The notes beneath the pieces are model-generated. The model saw only the letters and a list, made by a program, of their open reading frames with translations, searched no databases and was not told the origin of the DNA. Positions 13,970 to 20,300 of a stretch of 22,858 bases of DNA are shown one piece after another. The stretch is taken from the NCBI GenBank assembly GCA_046590885.1, contig JBKJTS010000020.1, positions 1-22,858 on the forward strand. The letters run 5' to 3'. The position numbers and the translations under genes are program-made. The stretch's first letter is position 1; each line of letters begins with the position of its first letter. This DNA comes from Ga0077554 sp046590885 (GTDB lineage Bacteria; Pseudomonadota; Gammaproteobacteria; Ga0077554; Ga007554).

Positions 13970-14971
13970 ATGCAGGGTTCGGTATTCGAGTTTCTGAAAC
14001 CCCGTCTGGTGGATGTCCATGTCATTAGTGGCATGCGTGCCAAGGTGACGTTGGAACCCTTGGAACGTGGTTTTGGCCACACGCTTGGAAATGCGTTGCG
14101 ACGCATCTTGTTGTCTTCAATGCCTGGTTGTGCAGTGGTCGAAGCCGAGATTGAAGGCGTGCTGCATGAGTACACCAGCATGGAAGGGGTGCAGGAAGAT
14201 ATTATTGATATCCTGTTGAACCTGAAAGGTTTGGCGCTGCGTATGCATGGTCGTGATGAGGCGTGGTTAACACTCAACAAGAAGGGCGCAGGCCCGGTAT
14301 TGGCACGCGACATTGAGTTAACCCATGACATTGAGCTGGTTAATCCGAATCATGTGATTGCTAATCTCACCAAGCAGGGTGAGCTTAAAGTTAAGCTCAA
14401 AGTAATGCGTGGGCGTGGTTACCAGCCGGCGTCTAATCGTAACAACACCGAAGATAGTGGTCATGCGATAGGTAGATTGCAGCTGGATGCATCTTTTAAT
14501 CCAGTGCGTCGTGTCTCTTATGTGGTTGAGAGCGCCCGTGTTGAGCAGCGTACGGACCTTGATAAGCTGGTGATTGATATCGAGACCAACGGCACGATTG
14601 ATCCGGAAGAGGCAATTCGCCGCGCCGCGACGATCTTGCAGGAACAGTTGTATGTGTTCGTTGATCTGAAGGGCAAGGAAGAGTCGCAGACGGCCGTCAA
14701 AGAAATGGAAGTCGATCCTATTCTGCTGCGTCCCGTCGATGATCTGGAGTTGACGGTGCGTTCCGCCAACTGCCTGAAGGCTGAAAACATATATTATATC
14801 GGTGATTTGATTCAGCGCACCGAAGTCGAATTATTGAAGACCCCTAATCTGGGTAAGAAGTCTTTAACCGAGATCAAGGAAGTATTGGCAGCCCATGGTT
14901 TGTCATTAGGGATGCGTTTGGAAAACTGGCCACCAGCGGGTTTGCAGAAGAAAGAAAAAGCCTCGGCTTAA
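13970..14971 (+). CDS. rpoA: DNA-directed RNA polymerase subunit alpha
   Basis: Alpha subunit: the N-terminal domain dimerises and assembles beta and beta', and the C-terminal domain contacts UP elements and activators. It is 333 residues. The N-domain shows LEPLERGFGHTLGNALRRIL (about residues 28-47) and ARVEQRTDLDKLVIDIETNG; the C-domain shows DDLELTVRSANCLKAENIYY (about 257-276), with Arg264 equivalent to the DNA-contacting Arg265 of E. coli, and LGKKSLTEIKEVL. The tail GLQKKEKASA is lineage-specific. GAGAGGA before ATG 13970 is a good ribosome-binding site. Confidence 0.99.
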   Translation: MQGSVFEFLKPRLVDVHVISGMRAKVTLEPLERGFGHTLGNALRRILLSSMPGCAVVEAEIEGVLHEYTSMEGVQEDIIDILLNLKGLALRMHGRDEAWLTLNKKGAGPVLARDIELTHDIELVNPNHVIANLTKQGELKVKLKVMRGRGYQPASNRNNTEDSGHAIGRLQLDASFNPVRRVSYVVESARVEQRTDLDKLVIDIETNGTIDPEEAIRRAATILQEQLYVFVDLKGKEESQTAVKEMEVDPILLRPVDDLELTVRSANCLKAENIYYIGDLIQRTEVELLKTPNLGKKSLTEIKEVLAAHGLSLGMRLENWPPAGLQKKEKASA

Positions 14972-15034
14972 TCTGGGGTGTTGAGAGTGCTGAAGGAAAT
15001 TGTTCAGTATTCCTGTTAAGTCATAGGTAATAAA

Positions 15035-15081
15035 GATGCTTAGGCATCGGCAGGTGATCGCTTTTTTTATGGCGAGTCACC
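15035..15081 (+). promoter_or_regulatory. Attenuator-like set of competing hairpins before rplQ
   Basis: GATGC (15035-15039) can pair with GCATC (15044-15048). GCATC can instead pair with GAT-C-GC (15056-15061), a bulged stem directly followed by seven Ts (15062-15068), which looks like a weak intrinsic terminator. The segment 15053-15061 can also pair with GCGA-G-TCACC (15072-15081), which would break that terminator. The three foldings are mutually exclusive and lie in the 129-nt gap between rpoA and rplQ. Function is inferred from structure only. Confidence 0.45.
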
Positions 15082-15100
15082 GCATTAAGGAAGTTTAACA

Positions 15101-15499
15101 ATGCGTCATCGCAATACTGGTCGTCAATTAAGCCGTAATAGCCCACATCGCAAAGCGATGTTACAAAATATGGCAGTATCTTTGCTGCGTCATGAGATTA
15201 TCAAGACTACCTTGCCCAAAGCCAAGGAGTTGCGCCGTGTAGCTGAGCCTTTGATTACCTTGGCGAAGATTGATAATGTTTCCAAGCGCCGTTTAGCATT
15301 TGCGCGTTTGCGTGATCGTGACATAGTGACCAAACTGTTTAATGAGCTTGCGCCGCGTTACAAGACACGTCCGGGTGGCTATCTACGGATTCTCAAGTGC
15401 GGTTTCCGTTCCGGTGACAATGCGCCTATGGCGATTGTGGAGCTGATGGATCGTCCTGAGGCTTCTGTTAATACACAAAAGCCGATTGCTGCGGAGTAG
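15101..15499 (+). CDS. rplQ: 50S ribosomal protein L17
   Basis: L17 is near the tunnel exit on the 50S subunit. It is 132 residues; MRHRNTGRQLSRNSPHRKAM and the C-terminal FRSGDNAPMAIVELMDR are diagnostic. The ribosome-binding site AAGGAAG (15087-15093) is 7 nt from ATG 15101. It closes the alpha operon and is followed by a strong terminator. Confidence 0.98.
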   Translation: MRHRNTGRQLSRNSPHRKAMLQNMAVSLLRHEIIKTTLPKAKELRRVAEPLITLAKIDNVSKRRLAFARLRDRDIVTKLFNELAPRYKTRPGGYLRILKCGFRSGDNAPMAIVELMDRPEASVNTQKPIAAE

Positions 15500-15512
15500 G
15501 TTCTGCGCACAA

Positions 15513-15557
15513 CCAGACATAAAAAAACCGGGCAATGCCCGGTTTTTTTATGTCTGG
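15513..15557 (+). terminator. Intrinsic terminator of the ribosomal block
   Basis: A perfect 21-bp stem (15513-15533 with 15537-15557) closes over the loop AAT. The core CCGGGC/GCCCGG is flanked by seven As on the left and seven Ts on the right, so it can terminate on either strand; the arms extend outward through CCAGACAT/ATGTCTGG. It lies 13 nt after the rplQ stop. Confidence 0.93.
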
Positions 15558-15568
15558 TGAAAAGAGGG

Positions 15569-15674
15569 AACGGTTTTTCACTGTAAAGTATTTTATCCTA
15601 GCAAAGCTGGCGCAACACGCGCAGGTCTTATGTTTCCTCTGCGTGCTTCGTGCCCTTTACGGTGAAATACCGTT
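15569..15674. repeat. 106-bp element with 20-bp inverted ends
   Basis: The arm 15569-15588 (starting AACGGTTTTTCAC) is the inverse of 15655-15674 (ending GAAATACCGTT) at 18 of 20 positions, and one of the two differences still pairs as G-U in RNA. The arms enclose 66 nt that hold smaller complementary segments (CGCAG and CTGCG). The element lies between the rplQ terminator and nudF and could be a dispersed extragenic palindromic repeat or a small non-autonomous mobile element. No target-site duplication is evident. Confidence 0.6.
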
Positions 15675-15699
15675 TTTAGGTGTATGGAGGCGAGCGACT

Positions 15700-16299
15700 A
15701 TGAATGAAACGGATGTGGAAGTTCTGGAGCGGAGGGTGTGTTACCAGGGGTATTTCCGGATTGAGCGTTATCAAGTGCGGCATCGATTGTTTGGTGGTGG
15801 ATGGAGTGGCGTGATTTCACGTGAGCTGTTTGAGCGCGGGCATGCGGCAGCGGTGTTGCCGTATGATCCGGTGCTGGATCGTGTGGTGCTGATAGAGCAA
15901 TTTCGTGTGGGAGCATTAACTGCGCCAGGCGGATCGTGGTTAATGGAGATTGTGGCCGGCGTGATAGACGCGGATGAAACGGCGCAACAGGTGGTGCATC
16001 GTGAAGCGCAAGAGGAAGCGAATTGTATATTGCAGGCGTTATTGCCAATATGTGAGTATCTGGCGAGCCCGGGTGGCACCTCGGAGCGCATCAGTTTATT
16101 TTGCGGCAAGGTAGATGCATCGCAGGCCGGGGGTATTTATGGTTTGCCCGATGAGGGGGAAGATATTCAGGTGCTGACGTTATCTTTTGATGAGGCGTTC
16201 GCGAGTATGCGTGAAGGGAAAATTAATTCGGCAAGCGCGATTATTGCGTTGCAGTGGTTGGCACTGAACCGGGAGGATGTACGTCGGCAGTGGGGCTAG
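15700..16299 (+). CDS. nudF: NUDIX hydrolase, ADP-ribose pyrophosphatase family
   Basis: Hydrolyses ADP-ribose to AMP and ribose-5-phosphate in the cytosol. The product is 199 residues from ATG 15700, preceded by GGAGG at 15686-15690; in-frame codons upstream run through the inverted-repeat element and terminator and were rejected. NudF-like features are RELFERGHAAAVLPYDP (about 41-57), EIVAGVIDADE, a NUDIX box from Gly87 through Glu93 to REAQEE (101-106), the family motif YLASPGGTSERISLF (about 120-134) and SASAIIALQWL near the C-terminus. The glycine that normally ends the NUDIX signature is Asn108 here, but the metal-binding glutamates are intact. A terminator hairpin for this gene probably lies at 16440-16469. 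Confidence 0.93.
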   Translation: MNETDVEVLERRVCYQGYFRIERYQVRHRLFGGGWSGVISRELFERGHAAAVLPYDPVLDRVVLIEQFRVGALTAPGGSWLMEIVAGVIDADETAQQVVHREAQEEANCILQALLPICEYLASPGGTSERISLFCGKVDASQAGGIYGLPDEGEDIQVLTLSFDEAFASMREGKINSASAIIALQWLALNREDVRRQWG

Positions 16300-16435
16300 A
16301 AATCAGCTATTTTCGGCGGCTCCAGAACGGCAATCGTGATGCTTGCCCTGCAATGTTTTCTGATACTTTATAGGAAGGCAAGATAAAATGTCAAAATTCA
16401 AGACGTGACCCTTGTCGCGGGGAAGACCTTGTAGT

Positions 16436-16759
16436 TTAAGGAGCGCGCCGCTTTTGGCGCGTCCCTTTTGTACGAGGGGTTAGGCTGGTTTTCGGTTCGA
16501 CAAGCCGCCCTGTGACATATTTGTGAAGAACGCTGGCCATTAGAGTTTGATAAGGAATCGCTTCTTCAGCGGCCTTGGCTTGAAGATCATCAAGGTCTCG
16601 GGAGGAGATGCGAATGTTGACTCGCTTGTCTTTTGCCAGAGATGCAGAAGCCATTGCCGCAAAACGTGCAATTTCACTTTTGCCTTTTGGCGAAGGTTGC
16701 CATTCTCCTCTCTCAAAAGAAGCCAAAATTTCTTCCTCAAGTTTACGCTCTTTATCCAT
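16436..16759 (-). CDS. CopG/BrnA-like antitoxin
   Basis: Probable antitoxin that neutralises the toxin encoded just upstream and represses their shared promoter. The product is 107 residues from ATG 16759: MDKERKLEEEILASFERGEW, then a DNA-binding segment KDKRVNIRISSRDLDDLQAK (about residues 48-67) typical of ribbon-helix-helix antitoxins, followed by IPYQTLMASVLHKYVTGRLV. The start lies 1 nt after the toxin stop, with GAGGAG 7 nt upstream inside the toxin gene; codons at 16774 and 16777 are possible but would overlap the ribosome-binding site. The last 20 or so residues (TSLTPRTKGTRQKRRAP) are a basic extension beyond the usual end, and part of them is encoded by the GC-rich terminator-like hairpin. 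Confidence 0.9.
   Translation of the reverse strand: MDKERKLEEEILASFERGEWQPSPKGKSEIARFAAMASASLAKDKRVNIRISSRDLDDLQAKAAEEAIPYQTLMASVLHKYVTGRLVEPKTSLTPRTKGTRQKRRAP
16440..16469 (+). terminator. Hairpin with T-tract downstream of nudF
   Basis: GGAGCGCGCC (16440-16449) pairs with GGCGCGTCCC (16456-16465) with one mismatch and one G-T pair over the loop GCTTTT, followed by TTTT (16466-16469). On + it resembles an intrinsic terminator about 140 nt beyond nudF. It overlaps the 3' end of the convergent antitoxin gene, so those bases also encode that protein's basic C-terminal tail. Confidence 0.6.
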
Positions 16760-16760
16760 T

Positions 16761-17039
16761 TCACGGCTCCTCATCAAGATAAATACGAGTGGCTTTTCGG
16801 CTCGGGATTATCGTTTTCAGGAAAACCTCTTGCTTTGTCTCCACATACGGCACCAGATAGGCATAGCCACGAATGCGAACCACAAACATGCGTTGGTTCG
16901 GATATAGTACTGTGTTCGGATGGTCTAGCACGACAAGAAGGCCACCATTCGACATGGCCGATAGCACTTCCTCAAAAGACACCCCTCGCTCAGCTTTGAG
17001 GCGGATATTTTTGTCGGTGTTCCAGTTCACAGACTTCAT
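16761..17039 (-). CDS. BrnT-like ribonuclease toxin
   Basis: Small toxin of a type II toxin-antitoxin pair; BrnT toxins are ribonucleases that slow growth when released. The product is 92 residues. The opening VNWNTDKNIRLKAERGVSFEEVL and the C-terminal FLKTIIPSRKATRIYLDE fit the BrnT pattern of a W-x-x-x-K-N start, GVSFEE and an S-R-K-A-T motif. Toxin precedes antitoxin, the usual brnTA order. A promoter can be read on the - strand as CATCAA (17071-17076, i.e. TTGATG) and ATTTTA (17047-17052, i.e. TAAAAT) with an 18-bp spacer; it would place the transcript start at or near the A of the ATG. No ribosome-binding site is visible upstream. Confidence 0.88.
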   Translation of the reverse strand: MKSVNWNTDKNIRLKAERGVSFEEVLSAMSNGGLLVVLDHPNTVLYPNQRMFVVRIRGYAYLVPYVETKQEVFLKTIIPSRKATRIYLDEEP

Positions 17040-17046
17040 GCGGATG

Positions 17047-17076
17047 ATTTTACACCCGTGTGCCTTATGGCATCAA
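17047..17076 (-). promoter_or_regulatory. Putative promoter of the toxin-antitoxin operon
   Basis: On the - strand: TTGATG (17076-17071), an 18-bp spacer and TAAAAT (17052-17047). Only 7 nt separate the -10 box from the toxin ATG at 17039, so the mRNA may be leaderless. The call is based on hexamer similarity only. Confidence 0.5.
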
Positions 17077-17100
17077 GAGGGGGTAACGCATAGGTGACAG

Positions 17101-17125
17101 CGCTGCGCTGCTTTACCGCGCAGCG
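17101..17125. other. Short GC hairpin between toxin operon and NYN gene
   Basis: CGCTGCG (17101-17107) and CGCAGCG (17119-17125) form a 7-bp stem over an 11-nt loop. It is 22 nt past the 3' end of the NYN-domain gene and upstream of the toxin promoter. There is no T-tract, so it is at most a weak terminator for the NYN gene. Confidence 0.45.
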
Positions 17126-17146
17126 TCGACCGCCGGGTTGGACAGC

Positions 17147-17788
17147 TTAGAACTCATAGGTGATGGTGTTGTTTGATTCAGAAATCATTTTGTTAGCGAA
17201 GAGAATGTCAATAATTCGGTCGACATCGGCCTGCGCAATGTTCTTCTGAAACATGGACGAGATGTGCTGAGACAACTTTGCTCGCTTGCGAGGACGCGAT
17301 TTCTTTTCTGATTTGCTCAAAAGCTCGAATACCCGTTTGTAATTTGGCTCTTCTGCCGTGGCCGTCTTGGGCTCAAGTTCAAGCAGACTATTTATTCGTT
17401 TGCATTTTAAGCCATTCTTGTTCAGGTGTCGAAGCAACGGGTCAAACCCTTTGTCTTTGGATAGGACTATGCAGTGAAGGCTGGGTGACTTTTCAATCAC
17501 TCGCCCAAGCTGGCAGGCGATGTAAAAATCAAGGGCGTTGCTACCGTTTCCTTCGACACGTTGCCATTCAACTCGACCACCAAGCTTTTGCGCACTGGCA
17601 ACAAGATCAATTGACACGCTTTTCTGACTGGTGCCAACGAAGATGACGACATGGAAATTGTCGTCAAGGTGACTCAAATCGACTTTTTGAACGTTCTCGA
17701 AATCGACAAGTAGTAATTTGTGGCTCAATTCAACCTCGTGGCGGAACTCAAGATGGCCAACGTTAAAGTAGACATCAATAAAAACCAT
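17147..17788 (-). CDS. NYN/PIN-domain putative ribonuclease with C-terminal helix-turn-helix-like region
   Basis: I recognise the fold family but not a named protein. Residues 24-135 look like a NYN/PIN nuclease domain: KLLLVDFENVQ (Asp29, Glu31, Asn32), NALDFYIACQLG (Asp87) and VLSKDKGFDPLLRHL (Asp112, Asp116). These are the four acidic positions expected to bind metal. A charged linker (EKKSRPRKRAK, about 161-171) leads to residues 172-213, SQHISSMFQ...ADVDRIIDILFANKMI...ITYEF, which reads like a small winged helix. The annotated ATG is at 17788; a TTG at 17728, preceded by GAGG, would remove 20 residues and begin right before the domain, as many relatives do. Likely an RNA-acting enzyme; substrate unknown. 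Its neighbours are a toxin-antitoxin pair, suggesting an accessory or defence role. Confidence 0.75.
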   Translation of the reverse strand: MVFIDVYFNVGHLEFRHEVELSHKLLLVDFENVQKVDLSHLDDNFHVVIFVGTSQKSVSIDLVASAQKLGGRVEWQRVEGNGSNALDFYIACQLGRVIEKSPSLHCIVLSKDKGFDPLLRHLNKNGLKCKRINSLLELEPKTATAEEPNYKRVFELLSKSEKKSRPRKRAKLSQHISSMFQKNIAQADVDRIIDILFANKMISESNNTITYEF

Positions 17789-17986
17789 AAAATTTTATCA
17801 GGCGTTTGCCTAAGGTTGGATTTAACTCTATTTATTGTTTAGCATCAATACTGATTATGATTTATTGACAATTATTTCCATTTTTTAGCACGTCTTGTTA
17901 GTTAGGCTTTGCCATCCCCTTGAAGTATGCGAACAAGTTCAGACAAAGCTGAGTATGTTCGACGCGGCACATTGATCAGCGCTTAC
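17789..17986. other. AT-rich intergenic stretch
   Basis: This 198-bp stretch between the NYN gene and the kinase gene is visibly AT-rich. It contains a small hairpin AGGC-GTTT-GCCT (17800-17811) in the NYN leader and a GTTAGGC (17901-17907), plus GCGCT-TACTT-AGCGC (17979-17993) at the very end of the kinase gene. I see no coding sequence and no complete mobile element. Confidence 0.5.
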
Positions 17987-18883
17987 TTAGCGCACTTCAC
18001 TCAACAATTTGTCAATCATGTGTTCTGCCTGGCGCAGATAACTGCCGCCAAATAAATTCAGATGGTTCAGAACATGGTAAAGATTGTAAAGAATTTTACG
18101 TGTCTTGAAGTCCGCATCCAGCGGGTACGCATCACGGTAGGCGTGATAAAAATTTTCTGAAAAGCCGCCGAAGAGTTCTGTCATGGCAAGATCGGTTTCG
18201 CGGTCGCCGTAATAGATGGCGGGGTCAAAAATGACTGGGTTATCTTGTGCGTCGATGCCGTAGTTTCCTGACCATAAATCGCCGTGCACTAAGGAGGGTG
18301 TGGGTCTGTAGTTTGTAAAAAATACGGGGATGTCTGCGAGTAATTGTTCGCCTTTGCGTTGCAGTGCGCCGGTGTATCCGTTGTGTCCGGCTAAAGATAA
18401 TTGAAAGCCGAGGCGCTGCTCGCGCCAGAAGTGTGGCCAGTGTTCATGCTCGGTATTGATTTGCGGTGTGGCGCCAATAGTGTTGTTGATCCGCCAGCCA
18501 TTGCGCGGTGCAGTGACGCGATGCAGTTGTGCAAGTTGATGACCGAGGCGCGCTTGATTTTGTGCGCTGTTGTTGCCAGCAAGTTCGATATGTTCCATTA
18601 CCAGATAGGCGCGGTCTGCTGCTGTGCCCCAGCATAGGGGTTGCGGTACGCGAATTACATGGGTTTGCGCGAGTTCACGTAACCCCGCCGCTTCGGCTTC
18701 GAACATGGTGGCTCGGGCAGCAGTGTTTAATTTTACGAAATATTGAGCGCCGCTACGATCTGCAATGACATAGGCGGTGTTGATATCACCGCCTTTTACC
18801 GGACGCTGTGTGTGGAGTGTAAACGGCGCATGGATTGCCGCTGAGATGTCAGCGGCAATCATCGTTGCCGTTTTAGGTGTCAT
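17987..18883 (-). CDS. Fructosamine kinase family protein (ketosamine 3-kinase)
   Basis: Phosphorylates sugar adducts on protein amines so that they become unstable and fall off; bacterial members often prefer ribulosamine or erythrulosamine. The product is 298 residues, normal for the family. Kinase-like features: GGDINTAYVI loop (31-40), ATP-site Lys51 in YFVKLN, FEAEAAGL (61-68), catalytic HGDLWSGN (200-207, Asp202) and the metal-binding FDP (219-221, Asp220), followed by YYGDRETDLAMTELFGGF, which is typical. Its ATG overlaps the transaldolase stop by 4 bp (ATGA), so the two are translationally coupled. The exact sugar substrate cannot be told from sequence. Confidence 0.92.
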   Translation of the reverse strand: MTPKTATMIAADISAAIHAPFTLHTQRPVKGGDINTAYVIADRSGAQYFVKLNTAARATMFEAEAAGLRELAQTHVIRVPQPLCWGTAADRAYLVMEHIELAGNNSAQNQARLGHQLAQLHRVTAPRNGWRINNTIGATPQINTEHEHWPHFWREQRLGFQLSLAGHNGYTGALQRKGEQLLADIPVFFTNYRPTPSLVHGDLWSGNYGIDAQDNPVIFDPAIYYGDRETDLAMTELFGGFSENFYHAYRDAYPLDADFKTRKILYNLYHVLNHLNLFGGSYLRQAEHMIDKLLSEVR

Positions 18884-20028
18884 GCGCTGGTGGGTTTTGG
18901 CGGGGTCATGGCCGCAACTTTGTTGTCAATGGCAGTCAGTAATGTTTTGAATGAACCCAAAAATGATTCCACGCCTTCATCTTCGAGTTGCAGGGTTACC
19001 GCATCCAGATTAATGCCCAGGCTATGAATTAGATCGAGGTTGGCGCGGGCTTCGTCTACGCCGTCTTTCAATGTTGAACGCACCTTGCCGTGTTCCTTGA
19101 ATGCTTTGTAAGTGGCAGGAGGAATGGTGTTGACCGTGTCGGGCCCGATCAACATTTCAATGTACATGACATCGCTGTAAGCAGGATTTTTTACCCCGGT
19201 GCTGGCCCACAGCAGACGCTGTGCATGCGCGCCAGCTTTACGCAGTTGTTCAAAGCGCGGCGTCGAGAAATATCTTTCATACGATTGATAGGCCAGTTTG
19301 GCATTGGCTATGGCAGCTTTGCCTTGTGCGTTCTTGATGCGCACATGCTGCGCGGGCGGCGCGGTCTTGAGTTTTTCATCAAGCAGCTTGTCAATCAGCG
19401 CATCCACGCGGCTCACGAAGAAGCTGGCAACAGAGGCGATTTTATGCAAGGGCTTGCCATTTTTGTGTGCCAACTCGAGGCCGGTGATATAAGCTTCAAT
19501 GACTTCTTCATAACGCGCTACCGAGAACAGCAGCGTCACATTAACATTAATGCCGTCGGCAATAAGTGCGGTGATGACGGGCAACCCTTCTTTGGTTGCG
19601 GGCACTTTAATCATTAAATTCGGACGGTTCACGCGTGCGGCTAAACGGCGTGCTTCGGCAACGGTGCTGGGGGTGTCGTGGGCAAGGTCGGGGGACACTT
19701 CGAGGCTGATCATGCCATCACTCCCGCCTGTTTGATCATAAACGGGGCGGAGTAAATCAGCGGCCTGCTGAATATCTTCTATCGCCAAGCTAAAGAATAA
19801 ATCCCGGCTGTTTTGTTGGGGATCGCGTTCCAGCAAATGGGCCAGCGCATCGTCATAATCTTTGCTGCCATTAATGGCTTTTTCGAAAATGGTCGGGTTG
19901 GAGGTGACACCTTTCAGTCCATCTTCACGAATCATGCGCTCCAGTTCCCCGGATCGCAGCATGGTGCGTTGAATATTGTCATACCAGGGACTTTGCCCGA
20001 AATTTTGCAGCTCCACCAATGGATTCAT
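18880..20028 (-). CDS. tal: Transaldolase
   Basis: Non-oxidative pentose phosphate enzyme; moves a dihydroxyacetone unit between sedoheptulose-7-phosphate and glyceraldehyde-3-phosphate, giving erythrose-4-phosphate and fructose-6-phosphate. The product is 382 residues, the longer transaldolase subfamily (E. coli TalB is 317). Motifs: GLKGVTSNPTIFEKAI (about 37-52), SLEVSPDLAHDT (108-119), PNLMIKVPATKEG (136-148) with Lys141 as the likely Schiff-base lysine, INVNVTLLFS and SVASFFVSRVD. GGGAGAAG just upstream is a good ribosome-binding site. A 17-bp palindrome lies 30 nt before the start. First gene of a two-gene operon with the ketosamine kinase. Confidence 0.96.
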   Translation of the reverse strand: MNPLVELQNFGQSPWYDNIQRTMLRSGELERMIREDGLKGVTSNPTIFEKAINGSKDYDDALAHLLERDPQQNSRDLFFSLAIEDIQQAADLLRPVYDQTGGSDGMISLEVSPDLAHDTPSTVAEARRLAARVNRPNLMIKVPATKEGLPVITALIADGINVNVTLLFSVARYEEVIEAYITGLELAHKNGKPLHKIASVASFFVSRVDALIDKLLDEKLKTAPPAQHVRIKNAQGKAAIANAKLAYQSYERYFSTPRFEQLRKAGAHAQRLLWASTGVKNPAYSDVMYIEMLIGPDTVNTIPPATYKAFKEHGKVRSTLKDGVDEARANLDLIHSLGINLDAVTLQLEDEGVESFLGSFKTLLTAIDNKVAAMTPPKPTSA

Positions 20029-20057
20029 GGTTGCTTCTCCCTTGTTATTTGTCTATG

Positions 20058-20074
20058 AAGGGGAATTTCCCCTT
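20058..20074. promoter_or_regulatory. Perfect palindrome upstream of tal
   Basis: AAGGGGAA-T-TTCCCCTT, eight-base arms around one T. It lies 30-46 bp before the tal start, in its leader or promoter. It could be an operator for a dimeric regulator or an RNA hairpin in the leader. Confidence 0.5.
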
Positions 20075-20181
20075 GGTACAGCTATATCGGTATTTACGTG
20101 CCAATGCTGAACATCTTTGTTGACATATATAACCAAAGCATTACTTTACAGTGCCGTATCGATCAATGCCATGACTCTTCT

Positions 20182-20196
20182 ATTGATTTAATCAAT
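20182..20196. promoter_or_regulatory. AT-rich palindrome ATTGATT-T-AATCAAT
   Basis: Seven-base arms around one T, about 155 bp upstream of tal and 357 bp upstream of ilvD. It resembles the FNR/Anr box TTGAT-N4-ATCAA but the spacer is 3 rather than 4, so a direct FNR assignment is not supported. Confidence 0.35.
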
Positions 20197-20300
20197 TCCC
20201 AAACATTTTATGCGCCATAACAATGATCATATATTAACCTGTGTTGCTTGGTGGCAGGTAAAGGAGTCTGTTTAATGTCTCGATCAAGGCATGCAGCGCA

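Noticed and set aside
15535..15699. N-terminal extension of NudF
   Set aside because: It would begin inside the rplQ terminator and run through the inverted repeat; ATG 15700 has a strong GGAGG and matches the family.
16342..16382. Hairpin CTTGCC/GGCAAG downstream of nudF
   Set aside because: Only 6 bp across a 29-nt loop and no T-tract; likely chance.
17808..17907. Integron attC-like site (GCCTAAG at 17808 and GTTAGGC at 17901, 100 bp apart)
   Set aside because: The left core is GCCTAAG, not GCCTAAC, I see no convincing inner L-box pair, and there is no integrase or cassette array nearby.
19090..19617. 175-codon antisense frame inside tal
   Set aside because: Shadow of the transaldolase gene; no start context and no family resemblance.
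20182..20196. FNR/Anr box
   Set aside because: The spacer between TTGAT and ATCAA is 3 bp instead of 4, so it is kept only as an unnamed palindrome.
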